Of a stretch of DNA of 64,000 nt, positions 38,561-49,100 are shown piece by piece. Source of the DNA: Diabrotica undecimpunctata. Its lineage: Eukaryota > Arthropoda > Insecta > Coleoptera > Chrysomelidae. The stretch's first letter is position 1. Each line of letters starts with the position of its first letter. Both the position numbers and the translations under genes were made by a program. Location of the stretch: assembly GCF_040954645.1 (NCBI RefSeq), contig NC_092805.1, positions 71,471,186 through 71,535,185 on the forward strand. The letters run 5' to 3'. The notes below the pieces were generated by a model that had not been told where the DNA came from, made no database searches, and was given only the letters and a program-made list of their open reading frames with translations.

Positions 38561-38639
38561 GTGATAAATGTATAAAGGTCAATTTAAATTCGGACAGTGA
38601 ACCTATCCACAACAATGAAGTGTGCAAAAATAAATATTA

Positions 38640-39715
38640 GATTATACATTGAACCAATCAAGGGGCAGCACGGGTTCTGCGTATTTTCCCATGTTAAATC
38701 CCATAAGAAATCGCTAAGGTCCATTCTGGTCATTTTTGACGCTTTTTGTGGTGGAGGCGCGACTGCTCGTTGGATCGTGACGTGTGAGGTATCGTTGGAA
38801 AGGGGAGGGGCCAACAAATACGTAGACACAGAAAAATGGCGGCGTATTGCCAAAAGGACACTAAGTTTGTAACGCCTAAACGGCTCAACATACAACGACG
38901 TGCAAGGTATTGTCGGAAAGGGGAGAGGCCAACAAACACGTAGACACAAGAAAAAAGATGGCGTCATATTGACAAAAGGACACTAAGCTTGTAACGTCCA
39001 AACGGCTTAACATACAGGAACGTGCAAGGTATCGATGGAAAGGGGAGGGGCCAACAAATACGTAGACACAGAAAAAAACATGGCGGCGTATTGCCAAAAG
39101 GACAATAAGCTTGTAACGTCTAAACAGCTCAACGTACAACAACGTGCAAGGTATCGATGGAAAGTGGAAGTGGTAACGAATATGTTAACACAAAAAAACA
39201 AAGCTGGCGGCATTGCCAAAAGGACACTAAGCTTGTAACGTCTAAACAGCTCAACGTACAACAACGTGCAAGGTATCGATGGAAAGGGGAGGGGCCAGCA
39301 AATACGTAGACACAGAAAAAAACATGGCGGCATATTGCCAAAAGGACACTAAGCTTGTAACGTCTAAACAGCTCAACGTATAACAACGTGCAAGGTATCG
39401 ATGAAAGAAGAGGGGATATCCAATACGCTAACATAAAAAACAGACGGAAAGACATTGCCAAAACGGCACTATACTGTATCCCCGTTGTTATTGGTCCGAT
39501 TTTACCGTATGAGACGTCAAATGAAAGAGGTTGGGATATCGAATATGACAACAGTAAAATCAAACATGGCAACATTGCCAAAACGGCACTATATTGTATC
39601 TTCGTTGTTATTGGTTTAATTACTACGTATCAAGTGCTAAATGAAATAGGATGGGCTAATGAATTTGTTATCACAAAAAAAACAAACGCAACGACATCGT
39701 AAAAACGACAACCAC
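38640..39715. repeat. S120 satellite, array 2 (eight units of 118-122 bp)
   Basis: The AGGGGAGGGGCC block recurs at about 38801, 38919, 39041, 39162, 39284, then as diverged forms near 39405, 39525 and 39640. Early units are similar and contain ACATGGCGGCGTATTGCCAAAAGGACACT-like text. The last two (GTTGTTATTGGTCCGAT, GAGACGTCAAATGAAAG) are visibly homologous to array 1. ORFs across it are by-products of the 120-bp period. Confidence 0.85.
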
Positions 39716-39759
39716 GCTATAATAATATACTTAAAACGTAGTTTCAATGCTTAAACATT

Positions 39760-39985
39760 AGCTAATAGATATCTAACGCGATCTAACATACAGCAGACGT
39801 ATACTTGACGCTATCTAATGTATATGAGACGTATAGCAGACGCGTTCTAACTCATATCACACGTATAGCAGACGCATATCAGACGTATAGTAGACGTACA
39901 GCAGACGCAATCTAACGCATAGCAGAAGCAATCTAACTCATATCAGACGTATAGCAGACGCATATTAGACGCAAGATGGCACAGA
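39760..39985. repeat. Short-period repeat of CAGACGYATA-type units
   Basis: More than ten copies of AGCAGACG, TCAGACGTATAG and TCTAACKCATA variants lie head to tail with irregular 10-25 bp spacing. Confidence 0.75.
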
Positions 39986-40059
39986 ACAATCGCTAATAAC
40001 GAAATTTGTCAGAGTAAGAAATAAAGGAATGGTAAGAAATTATGTGCGTTAAACACAGA

Positions 40060-40190
40060 ATAACGAAGGACATCACAACTACGCTGGTATGGACACGTCC
40101 TAAGAATGAGCGACAACAGAATAACAAAAAGTATTATATTGGACACCACAGGAAAGACGAGGGAAATGCAGGTCATCAACTACTACACAT
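40060..40190 (+). pseudogene. Tiny LINE C-terminal remnant
   Basis: One frame reads QLRWYGHVLRMSDNRITKS, the GHV.RM..NR motif near the end of many insect LINE ORF2 proteins. The following GRPR block is degraded. No other element part is nearby. Confidence 0.6.
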
Positions 40191-40194
40191 AAAT

Positions 40195-40760
40195 ATATAA
40201 ATCTCATCTGAGCAGTCATTACAAATATCCTCCGAACGGTAACTACTATACACAAATATGATTATTGATATACGATATCATTTTGTTCCATACCATATTT
40301 TATCTACAACAATTACCATTTTACAATGATATTCAGATATTATAATCCAATTATGACGATACCTAACCAAAGGACATATGTATACCATTCTTCCAGTATG
40401 ACCAAACAATTAACGATTATTACTCGACATAGGTATGAGTTGGATGATCACAAACCAATAAGGACCTAAACGTTCTCTACAAGCCACATCTGAACGACCA
40501 CTACTAAACACAAATCTCCACTAAACGTACAATTCGCCAAGAGTCTACGCTAAACGCTCATTACTACACACAGTTCTCCAATGAACGTACGATTATTTAA
40601 GAGTCTCATTTAAACATCCGCTACTATACATAAATCTGTAATAGGACTATTTTTCGATTTGTTGCATACTATATTTTATCTACAATAATTACCATTTTAC
40701 AATTATATTCAGATATAATCCAATTATGACGAATACTAACCAACGAATGTTAACGATCCA
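40195..40760. repeat. Nested tandem repeats (~380-bp and ~60-bp)
   Basis: A block from CTACTATACACAAAT to CCAATTATGACGA (40245-40365) recurs at about 40620-40735. Between them a ~60-bp unit (ACTACTAAACACAAATCTCC... type) is repeated about three times (40491-40640). Confidence 0.7.
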
Positions 40761-40779
40761 TAAATTATGTTCAAACCAA

Positions 40780-40865
40780 CTAACGTGCCAAAAGACCATT
40801 ACATTATATCTTCGTTGTTATTTATCCGATTTTGACGTACGAGACGTTAAATGAAAGGCGAGACG
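40780..40865. repeat. Single diverged S120 satellite unit
   Basis: TATCTTCGTTGTTATTTATCC, GATTTTGACGTACGAGACG and TTAAATGAAAGG occur in the same order as in arrays 1 and 2. Confidence 0.75.
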
Positions 40866-42120
40866 AAAGCGTAAATATTTGCATACTATAGTTTATTATT
40901 TATAATATCAATTAATTTATTCAAAGATATCACGACATATTGCTAAAAAGTAAGAAAAAAGTATATTGTAATGAAAGTGTGACTTCTGGCATTATTAACA
41001 AGATATATGTTATATAAGTATTCTCGATAATTTTGGTTTATCTCGGTAACTTTAGATGTAATAAAATATATTCAGCATATGAGGTATATTTAAATAATAT
41101 ATATCTATCTGTATACATACCAATTTGCAGGTGACTAGAACAGAAAGCTATGGAATACAGGGCGATAACGCTAGCCCAATAATATAAGAAATGGAAACTT
41201 AGAATACTTGTTTGAAATAAGCTGAAGGAAAAAGATGAAGTTTAATATATATGTTAATACCTAGCAAATAATACAAATAGTAGACGATAAACAATAAAAA
41301 ATACGTACAAAATAAAAGTCTCACAGTTCATCATAAAATCATAAACATCATAAATAACATAAACATCGTAAATATATCTGAAAGTAAAGTAAAGAAGGTG
41401 AAATAAATTGTATACAAAAATGTTTCGCATTAAATAATAACAACCCATAAAAACCACGAAGAAGCTTAAATTACAAACGGCATACAGACATATCAAAAAT
41501 ACCGGAAAAATAAGTATTCCTAAAAGTACAAATCATACATAAAAATGACTCAAAAACATAAAAGTCTATAAAAAATAACATGCATATAGTGAAGCAAAAA
41601 ACTAACACAATATAATATACAAATAAACTATTAACGATCAAAAATATAAAACATATTTAAGAAATCAGGAAAAATGGGATTAAATACAGATTTCGTTTTA
41701 GAAACCGAGTACAATTACTAAAGAAATAACACTTAGTTAATAAAAACATAAGAAAACGCATATGAGGTCATAAAAGCAGCTCAAATTTAACGATAACAAA
41801 TTGTTTTGTAAAAACAAAACATCCGACCCCAAATAGAAACAGTATATTTTTCAACCAATAAGTTAACAAATAAATGACACAAAAATAAAAAAAAAAAAAC
41901 TAAAAACATATAAAACAGACACCAGATATAAAAGCACATTAGATACGAAATAAGCATTTTACCAGCAAAACTGCTGACACACAACACACATATAACAAAA
42001 TTAAATATATATATATATATATATATAATCGAACACCTCTCTACCCTAAGGTGTGAGGTTAATACAAATACATGTTACAGATATACATTACATTACATCT
42101 CAAATCCAATGAAAATACAG

Positions 42121-42122
<2 letters not shown>
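40866..42122. other. AT-rich stretch, no gene seen
   Basis: No protein-like ORF. A small (TA)n lies at about 42005-42027. The last 11 bases, AAAATACAGAA (42112-42122), may be the 3' target duplication of the LINE that follows. Confidence 0.4.
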
Positions 42123-42157
<35 letters not shown>

Positions 42158-45100
42158 CTATTCTATTCTGTGCACGAATTTTGTCCATTCTTGCTTGTTT
42201 TTTGCCTTATTTTGAGCTTCTGACCATTCCATTCCCCTACTTTTCAAAATCTGCCCTACTTCGTCATCCCAGGTTTTCCGTGGTCTGCCTCTGGTTTTAA
42301 ACTTTTTCACTTTAGCCTTCCAGACTTGCTTAACGGGTCGGTTGTCGCTCATTCGGCACAGATGACCAAACCATTTTATTTGTTGTGTTTCAATAGCGTG
42401 TAGTACAGATTCTATGCCCAGTTCTTCTCTAACATCTTCATTTCTTATTTTGTCTCGTCGTGTTATTCCTTTGACTCGTCTTAGATATTTCATATCAATG
42501 GCTTGTATCTTGCTTTTAAATTGCTTTGTTAAAACCCAGCTCTCGCTTCCATATATCAAGATTGGTCGGAATACTGTCTTATAAACTGTCATTTTGGTTC
42601 TTCTGCTGATTTCAGGTTTACCTATGAATGCTCTACTAAGATTATGGTACACTTTTGAAGCACTACTTATTCTTTCTGTTATTTCATTCTGCATGGTACC
42701 TTCTCTGTCTATTGTAACCCCTAGGTATTTGAATGCATCTACTTGTTCTATGAGTTGTTGGTTAATTTCTATGTTAACATTTCGGTTCGTTTTCGCTATT
42801 AACATCACCTTGGTTTTCTTAACATTAATCTTCATGTTTCTAATTGCCAGCTCATTATTCCATCTATCTATATTTTTCTGGAGGTCTCTCTCGTTGGAAG
42901 CGCATAACATGAGATCATCTGCGAATGCACACTCAGCTATACCAACCGGTCGTAGTTTACTATATCCGATATGTACTTTGTGTATACTTGCTTTTGTTTC
43001 CTTAATTATGTCGTCAATAATCAATATGAATAGTATGGGGCTCATAACACCTCCTTGTCTTAGACCCTCGTTTATTGCAAACATCTCTGATTCCAAGTTA
43101 TCCTTACGCACATAACTCTTGTTATTTTGATACAGACTTTTGATAGCACCTGTTAGTTGATGGTCAATATTTCTATTTTGCAGACTTTTCCAAACTGCTT
43201 CCTGGGACACTCTGTCAAATGCTTTCTCAATATCTAGAAATGCCATATATATTTCTGTGTTCTTTATTCTAGCTTTCTCAATTATTTGTTTCAACGTAAA
43301 TATATGGTCTTGCGTACTGTGTCCCTTCCTAAACCCACTTTGTACTTCATCCAGATGTGGTTCAACGATGTGTCTTAATTTCTTTTCTAGGATGCTTTCA
43401 TATATTTTGGAGACGATACTGAGTAGATTAATTCCTCTATAATTTTCACAAGAACTTGGGTCTCCTTTCTTAAAGATTGGTAGTATTATGCCAATTCTCC
43501 AATCTTCGGGGACTGTACATCGGTTCCAAGCCATGTTCATAATTTTGGTTAAAAATTCAACTCCTTTCGGTCCCATTGTCTTTAACATTTCAGCAGTGAT
43601 TTTGTCATGACCAGCTGATTTACCTCTCTTTGTATTATTAATTGCTTCTTTGACTTCTTCTATTTGAATATCATTTTCTTGTCCATGTTCTCCTTCTACT
43701 TCTATCATTACAGTTTCCTCTTTCGGTTGTCTGGGTGTTAGGAGTTCGCTGAAGTATTGTCTCCATCTTTCCATAATCTCATTTGGACTGATAATCAGTG
43801 TGCCGTCTTTACGTTTCACCTGTTTCATCGTTGTTTCTTTACCTTTTCTTAGCGTCTTTAGTGCCTTGTAAAACAATTTTTGGTTACCACGACTATCTGC
43901 CTCCATCTTCATTCCAAACTCATCCCAGGCTTTCTTCTTCTTCTTCAGTACCATTTCTTTCACCACCTTTCTTTGTCGTTTATATTCTTCGTAACTATTT
44001 TCTGTTTTCTTGTTTAAGTATATTTTCCATTTCTGTTTTTTATATTTTATTTGGGCTTTTAATTCATCGTCCCACCATCGTGTTTGCTTCTTATTTCTGT
44101 TTACATGGTTTATTCCACACGTTTCTTTTGCTGTCGTCACGATGGTTTCTTTAAATTGTGTCCAAGTTTCCTGTAAGTTCTCAGTACTATGTGCATTCGT
44201 TAATTTGGCTAGTTTTTCTTCTATTTTACTTTTGAACATGGCCGCGATTTTTTGGTCATTTAGTTTATAGTTTTTAATATTCTCGTTCACTTTATTATTT
44301 TTCGTTCTTTGTTTAGTGGTTTTAGGGGTTTTTTGAGGTAGTCTTATCTTTGCCATTACCATATAGTGGTCACTATAGATTTCCGGTCCTCTTTTAACTC
44401 TGACATCAGTGACCTCTTTCCTAAATTCTCTATTAATGAGAACATAATCTAGAATTGATTTTTCATTTCTGCTCCTGACTTCTCTCGTGAACTTGTGTAT
44501 ATCCTTGTGTTCAAAAAATGTGTTGGTGATAATCAAATTATTCTCCATGCAAAAGTCTATCATCCTTCTTCCATTATCGTTTCTTGTATCTTCCCCCTGC
44601 ATACCCAAAATATCTATGTTATCATCGTCTCTTTTACCAACTCTGCTATTCATATCGCCTAGAATGACTATTCTACCTTTCACATTTTCTATAGCATCAT
44701 TGAGCTCTTCCCAATATTCTTCTTTAACTTTCAATGGTTCGTCATCATTAGGGCCATATGTGACTAATATAGTTGTTATTTCTGAATTACCTAGTGTTAT
44801 CCCTATCTTTAAATTTCTTTGTGATATAAATTTCCAATTTTTAACATATGACATATAGCTTCCTCTCATTAGGCATCCTATACCTTCTGCCGCTCTACTA
44901 TCGGTACTGACTCCACTGTACAAAAATACATGTTCTTTATCCAATTCATCCATTCCTTGACCTTTCTTCTTAGTTTCCGTGATTGCCAATAAATCTAATT
45001 GTGCTTTGTCAAATTCATCTATTAATTCTTTCTCTTTTCCATTGAGGCTTCTGACGTTCCAAGTAGCCATTTTTATGTACGTTTGTAGTCTATTTGCACT

Positions 45101-45277
45101 TTGATCTTGTATTAAATTTTCTTTGTTACAGTTTTCTTTTTTGTTTAATTCAATTATATCGTTAAACCTTATTCTCGCCTTGCTTGTTATTCCATGTTGA
45201 TCAGTTCTATTTGGCTGATGGTCTGCTATTTCTTCGTGGATTTGTTGAGAGCCTTCATCTCCCTGTTCCACGTCCAT
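42158..45277 (-). CDS. LINE-L ORF2: AP endonuclease and reverse transcriptase
   Basis: 1039 codons open. The endonuclease spans residues ~70-315: ATWNVRSLNG, ITETKKKG (catalytic Glu), LGDMNSRVG, and SDHYMVMAK (Asp-His). The RT spans ~530-800: GKSAGHDKITAEML, PIFKKGDPSSCENYRGINLL, SGFRKGHSTQDHI, FLDIEKAFDRV, GGVMSPILF and catalytic FADD, then FKYLGVTIDREG. The C-terminus has YGSESWVLTKQ, IKWFGHLCRMSDNR and TRGRPRKTWDDEV. The first Met (45277) precedes the endonuclease by ~67 residues; a Met directly before ATWNVRS is an alternative start. It is -1 in frame to ORF1 and overlaps its end. It nicks target DNA and reverse-transcribes the RNA there. Confidence 0.92.
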   Translation of the reverse strand: MDVEQGDEGSQQIHEEIADHQPNRTDQHGITSKARIRFNDIIELNKKENCNKENLIQDQSANRLQTYIKMATWNVRSLNGKEKELIDEFDKAQLDLLAITETKKKGQGMDELDKEHVFLYSGVSTDSRAAEGIGCLMRGSYMSYVKNWKFISQRNLKIGITLGNSEITTILVTYGPNDDEPLKVKEEYWEELNDAIENVKGRIVILGDMNSRVGKRDDDNIDILGMQGEDTRNDNGRRMIDFCMENNLIITNTFFEHKDIHKFTREVRSRNEKSILDYVLINREFRKEVTDVRVKRGPEIYSDHYMVMAKIRLPQKTPKTTKQRTKNNKVNENIKNYKLNDQKIAAMFKSKIEEKLAKLTNAHSTENLQETWTQFKETIVTTAKETCGINHVNRNKKQTRWWDDELKAQIKYKKQKWKIYLNKKTENSYEEYKRQRKVVKEMVLKKKKKAWDEFGMKMEADSRGNQKLFYKALKTLRKGKETTMKQVKRKDGTLIISPNEIMERWRQYFSELLTPRQPKEETVMIEVEGEHGQENDIQIEEVKEAINNTKRGKSAGHDKITAEMLKTMGPKGVEFLTKIMNMAWNRCTVPEDWRIGIILPIFKKGDPSSCENYRGINLLSIVSKIYESILEKKLRHIVEPHLDEVQSGFRKGHSTQDHIFTLKQIIEKARIKNTEIYMAFLDIEKAFDRVSQEAVWKSLQNRNIDHQLTGAIKSLYQNNKSYVRKDNLESEMFAINEGLRQGGVMSPILFILIIDDIIKETKASIHKVHIGYSKLRPVGIAECAFADDLMLCASNERDLQKNIDRWNNELAIRNMKINVKKTKVMLIAKTNRNVNIEINQQLIEQVDAFKYLGVTIDREGTMQNEITERISSASKVYHNLSRAFIGKPEISRRTKMTVYKTVFRPILIYGSESWVLTKQFKSKIQAIDMKYLRRVKGITRRDKIRNEDVREELGIESVLHAIETQQIKWFGHLCRMSDNRPVKQVWKAKVKKFKTRGRPRKTWDDEVGQILKSRGMEWSEAQNKAKNKQEWTKFVHRIE

Positions 45278-45969
45278 ACTTCTCCATTTATAATAAGTTT
45301 TTGAAACCCCATTTGGACTGTATTCCCTTTACTCTTTTCTTCCTTAGCTTTAGCTCTAATTTCTTTTTGAATAATTCTCTGCTGTTCGCTCATATCATCA
45401 TTTATATATACTTTGTGTTCTCTAATATTTCTTAGTTTGGCTTTATTGTTCATAAGTGTGTATTTCTGGTTACTATCTTTTAGTTCTAATAAACAGGTCT
45501 TATCTCCTATTTTAATTGCTCTTTCTATTTCAATCTCAATGTTCAGGTGCGTACTTATAAATCTTTGCATATTGCTCTTCACTGTTTCTACGTTATTTGT
45601 TTCTATTGGTAGTCCCTGAATTACTACATTATTTCTTCTTTTCTCGTTCTCAAGTCTTTCAATTCTGTCCATTGCTTGTATAAGATCTTTCTTGATCTCT
45701 TGATTTTCTTTCCTGATTTGCGTATTTTCCTTTTTCAGCTCTTGAATTTCTGTTAGACATTTTTTTTGTTCTTGTTTTATTTCCTTCATTTCTGCTTCTA
45801 TAAATCGTTGCAAGCCTTGGATCATATCCATTATTTTTCCTGAGTTATCTTCTTTTTTCTCTTTCATGTCTGGAGATCTTTTAGTTTTTGAGCACTTTCC
45901 AAAACCAAATGTTTGTGAGCTTTTCCTTCTTTTGCCCTCATCCGTGGTGTACTCGTCTTCACTACTCAT
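45226..45969 (-). CDS. LINE-L ORF1: coiled-coil RNA-binding protein
   Basis: 247 residues. A long coiled coil (residues ~50-118, rich in KKENTQIRKENQEIKKD heptads) is followed by RRNNVVIQGLP, the start of an RRM-like fold as in L1-type ORF1p, and a basic C-terminal region (NDDMSEQQRIIQKEIRAKAKEEK). No zinc knuckle. ATG at 45967-45969 follows ~500 bp of 5' UTR. It presumably coats the LINE RNA. Undamaged. Confidence 0.85.
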   Translation of the reverse strand: MSSEDEYTTDEGKRRKSSQTFGFGKCSKTKRSPDMKEKKEDNSGKIMDMIQGLQRFIEAEMKEIKQEQKKCLTEIQELKKENTQIRKENQEIKKDLIQAMDRIERLENEKRRNNVVIQGLPIETNNVETVKSNMQRFISTHLNIEIEIERAIKIGDKTCLLELKDSNQKYTLMNNKAKLRNIREHKVYINDDMSEQQRIIQKEIRAKAKEEKSKGNTVQMGFQKLIINGEVWTWNREMKALNKSTKK

Positions 45970-46469
45970 TGCTTTCTAATTGTGCTAGTGATATTGTCTC
46001 AGTTCAACTGCCCAATCGCGTAAAAAGTAGACCCCGGTCAACCCGTCGTAAGTCTTGCTTTTATCGATCGGTCTTCTATTAATCTACAGTTAGTTTTCTT
46101 CACAATAAATTGTATAATTCTGATCTCTTTAAATTATTTACTATTTTTGCATTACGGCAACACCGCTTTTCTACCGGTCAGAATCCCGAGGTCGAATTAG
46201 TTTCTTTGCTCTTATCGCTAAATTAAACAACAGAAATTGTTCGTATCGGAACAACTGATTTTGCTTAATATTGTTAATAATTAGCCACTTACTGTCGGTT
46301 TATTCCCACTACGATACGCGTTGTAACTTTACACACACTTATTGCTGCTTTGACACAATTATTTCACTCTGCACCTCTCGATTTTCGGGTTTAATGCAGG
46401 AGCAAGCCAATTGCACTTCATACGCTTGACAGCAGCGTTGCCGTGCCCAACAAAATTAAATAAAAATCT
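45970..46469 (-). other. LINE-L 5' untranslated / promoter region
   Basis: About 500 bp, less AT-rich than the surroundings, with no long ORF. The 5' boundary is taken from the putative duplication at 46470-46480. An internal promoter is expected for this class but none was identified. Confidence 0.55.
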
Positions 46470-46604
46470 AAAATACCGAAAAGGCAAAGATCATTTGTAT
46501 ATGTATAAAAGTAATTCAGTATGTATGTACAAAAGCCAAAGTTCACGCAATGGAAAAGCCAAACAACATAATGCGATAAAAGTAATTTATTCAAAAAAGT
46601 TGAA

Positions 46605-47690
46605 ATCATCATCATGCGGACTCTAGTAACTGCTGCTCTAAAAAGTTCTGCACTACTGCATTCAAACCATTCCCTTAAGTTCTTAAGCCAGGATATTCTT
46701 CGTCTTCCCACATTTCGCTTTCCTCGGATTTTGCCTTAGTTAATATTATTTCCACTTCATTTCCTATCCTTCTAGTTACTTCCACGTTTGACATTCTTTG
46801 AATCCATGGTATTCGTAGGATTCTTCTGTAACATCAAAATTCAATGGCGGCCAACTTATTCAGATGCACTTGTTTTAGTGTCCACGCTTCCAAGCCACAA
46901 AGAAGAGTAGGGAACACGTAACATCGAAGCATTCTCAGGCGTAGTTCTAACCTTATATCCCGACAACAAAGAAACTTTTTAAGTTTAATGAATGATGCAC
47001 ATGCTATTTCAATGCGTGTCTTAATTTCTTTGGTTTGGTCTACATCTGATGTTATCCATGTTCCTAAGTATTTATAGTTATTAACACTCTCAATTGTAGT
47101 ATCTTCAATAGTCAATTGGATATTTGCATGTGCAGATTTAGTCATGATCATGCATTTAGTTTTCTTTAAATTTATCTTCAGTCCGTACTCATGACAGCGT
47201 TCATTAAGGCGTTGCATTACGTTCTGTAAATCATTGTTGTTATCCGTCATTATTACTGTATCGTCTGCAAAACGTAAGTTATTCAAAATTTCTCCATTGA
47301 TAGATATACCTTCTATTGAGTCTGAGAGCGCTTTTTGAAATATCGCTTCACTGTAGACATTGAAAAGTAGTGGGGACAGCACGCAACACTGGCTGACTCC
47401 TCTCTGTATTTTGATATTTTGGGTGTACTGTCAACTCTTACCTTGGCAGTTTGATTCCAATATAAATTAGATATAATTTTCATATCACGACTGTCAATAT
47501 TTTTGCTTTTTAATATGTCTACAAGCTTTTTATGTTGAACCTTCTCAAATGCCTTTTCAAAGTCTACAAAACATAAGTACTGATTCATGTCCATGCATCT
47601 CTGAGCCAGCACATTCAAGCCAAACAAAGCATCTCTTGTAGTCATACCAAAGTAATTTAAAACCCGTTTATTCAAAGTAATAGGTCAAAA
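46605..47690 (-). pseudogene. RTE-type LINE fragment (RT fingers to C-terminus)
   Basis: Three frames join in order. At 47675-47390: RDALFGLNVLAQRCMDMNQ, FVDFEKAFEKVQHKKL, WNQTAKVRVD. At 47380-46834: LSPLLFNVYSE, FADDTVIMTDNN (catalytic FADD), NLKKTKCMIM, YKYLGTWITSDVDQTKEIKTRIE, LCGLEAWTLKQ. At ~46715-46610: GRRRISWLKNLREW, ELFRAAVTRV. Frameshifts near 47385 and 46835-46740. The tail is ATGATGATG-like, without poly(A). It belongs to the same broad type as 21203-21624 and 35150-35735. It is 5'-truncated. Confidence 0.82.
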
Positions 47691-47875
47691 TATATTCATA
47701 ATTAATTATTAGAACATGTAAGCCGCAACTCGAGAAAAAGTGCTGAATTTAACGCATATACAAGAAATACCAATACCAACACCTATACAATAAGCATAAT
47801 GTACGCGATAGTCATGTAAAATTTGCTTAATAAAGAATAATTATATATAAAAGCCAACACAGTCTAACATATTAA

Positions 47876-48202
47876 TCAATAGACAACAATGAGCATAGAT
47901 GTAAACAACAAAAAATCTTCATTATCCCCACAACCTTCATCGCTAACACGGAATATTACCAACAAGCAAAGGTCTATTCAGATGGTGTTGTAAGTACGCC
48001 ACATTTCTGGAATGAACATAATGAGATAGTATTCAATCCATCAGATGCAATTACAAAACATCATTTACCTCATCAAATCGAATTTTCAATGAAAAATGGA
48101 TTGTTTATGCATAAAAGTGATGAAAATGCAAGAATGATTGACATTTATCATGATTTGAAGATGACCAAATCCATGACGGAATATTTTGAAGAGGATCCAT
48201 AA
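47876..48202 (+). CDS. Candidate terminal exon of an unidentified gene
   Basis: A ~108-codon open frame lacks an early ATG, which suggests an exon. It reads protein-like: NTEYYQQAKVYSDGVVSTPHFWNE in part, then FNPSDAITKHHLPHQIEF, FMHKSDENARMIDIYHD and an acidic end TEYFEEDP before TAA (48200-48202). CAATAG just upstream (ending ~47882) could be an acceptor. An AATAAA lies about 50 bases after the stop (~48252). I recognise no family and it does not resemble a transposon protein. It may be a chance ORF. Confidence 0.35.
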   Translation, partial: SIDNNEHRCKQQKIFIIPTTFIANTEYYQQAKVYSDGVVSTPHFWNEHNEIVFNPSDAITKHHLPHQIEFSMKNGLFMHKSDENARMIDIYHDLKMTKSMTEYFEEDP

Positions 48203-48700
48203 TATCTACTTAAAATACGAAAAAATATTTTTAATATTGTAGCAAAGATACTTAATAAAAAAAAGTAATTTTTAAAGTAATTGTTTTTTACAATTCACTT
48301 GTCGAAATGATCTACTGAAAATACAAAGAAAATTTTCTAATAGAATACATGCGTGAACCTTTTACAACAGTATTTGATCAAATAATGTAGAAATAAATTA
48401 AACAATATGACAAACTTAAAAAAAATGATGGATAATAGATGCTGTATAAAATCAAAATACAAGCCCTCTAAAAATATGGTACTTACTTTTAATTTTTTCC
48501 TGTAGCACAAACACAAAACCAACACGCTATCACAATCGTTAACTGTAGAATGGAAGTAAAAAATGTCGTTCAATAGGCAGGCTAGTATGACGTAACTCGA
48601 CCGGAAATTAGCGAGAACTACATTCTATGAATAACAAGCTGGTTCTTGTTGCAAGTGTACAGGATATGCGACCTTCTCGATGTGGGAACAAACGATTGGA
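48203..48700. other. AT-rich stretch, no gene seen
   Basis: Apart from the possible poly(A) signal near 48252, nothing was recognised. Confidence 0.4.
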
Positions 48701-48703
48701 ATG

Positions 48704-48706
<3 letters not shown>

Positions 48707-48769
<63 letters not shown>

Positions 48770-48770
48770 A
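48707..48770. repeat. (TA)n microsatellite
   Basis: TA array upstream of the Tc1 remnant. Confidence 0.95.
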
Positions 48771-48774
48771 AATC

Positions 48775-49100
48775 CGGGTCACCTTAAAAATCACCGTTAT
48801 TTCATTTTTAACGAGCTTTATCGTAAATAATAATAACACAAATACAAACTAATGCATGTTTCTGAGAATTGTTGTCGCCTTAGTGGTTTCCTTTGTAACA
48901 AAGAATTCCAATAATGCCGATTTCGCGGAAAACTATACACTTCCCAAAATGAACGGTACCTCTAACTGCCGCTTGTTTTAAATGTCTCATTTGTGTTTCG
49001 ACTTTCTGTTCAAACACAACAAACAAACGTTTATTATTGCCACCATTAGTGTGTATTAGTGCCATTAATAGTGTTTATTATTGTTTATTTTTTGCCAAGA
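48775..49100. other. Upstream flank of the Tc1-like element
   Basis: Non-coding. No terminal inverted repeat matching the 3' side (AGGTTATTACTGTACCAG, ~50296) was found, so the left TIR may be lost. Confidence 0.35.

Larger units (their letters stand above)
42123..46469 (-). mobile_element. Full-length LINE with two open ORFs and poly(A) tail (LINE-L)
   Basis: On the minus strand: 5' UTR (46469-45970), ORF1, ORF2 overlapping it by ~50 nt, the TAG stop immediately followed by a 35-base poly(A) (42123-42157). A possible imperfect 11-bp target duplication, AAAATACAGAA (42112-42122) and AAAATACCGAA (46470-46480), marks the ends. Both ORFs are undamaged, so it is young and possibly competent. I assign it to AP-endonuclease LINEs, not to a clade. 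Confidence 0.85.

Noticed and set aside
38584..39702. Several ORFs of 70-150 codons on both strands
   Set aside because: They lie in the 120-bp satellite; the repeated peptides simply follow the DNA period.
41254..41987. Tyr/Phe-rich minus-strand ORFs
   Set aside because: Low-complexity AT-rich translation with no motif or context.
42594..45619. Plus-strand hydrophobic ORFs across the LINE
   Set aside because: Shadows of LINE-L ORF1/ORF2 on the opposite strand.
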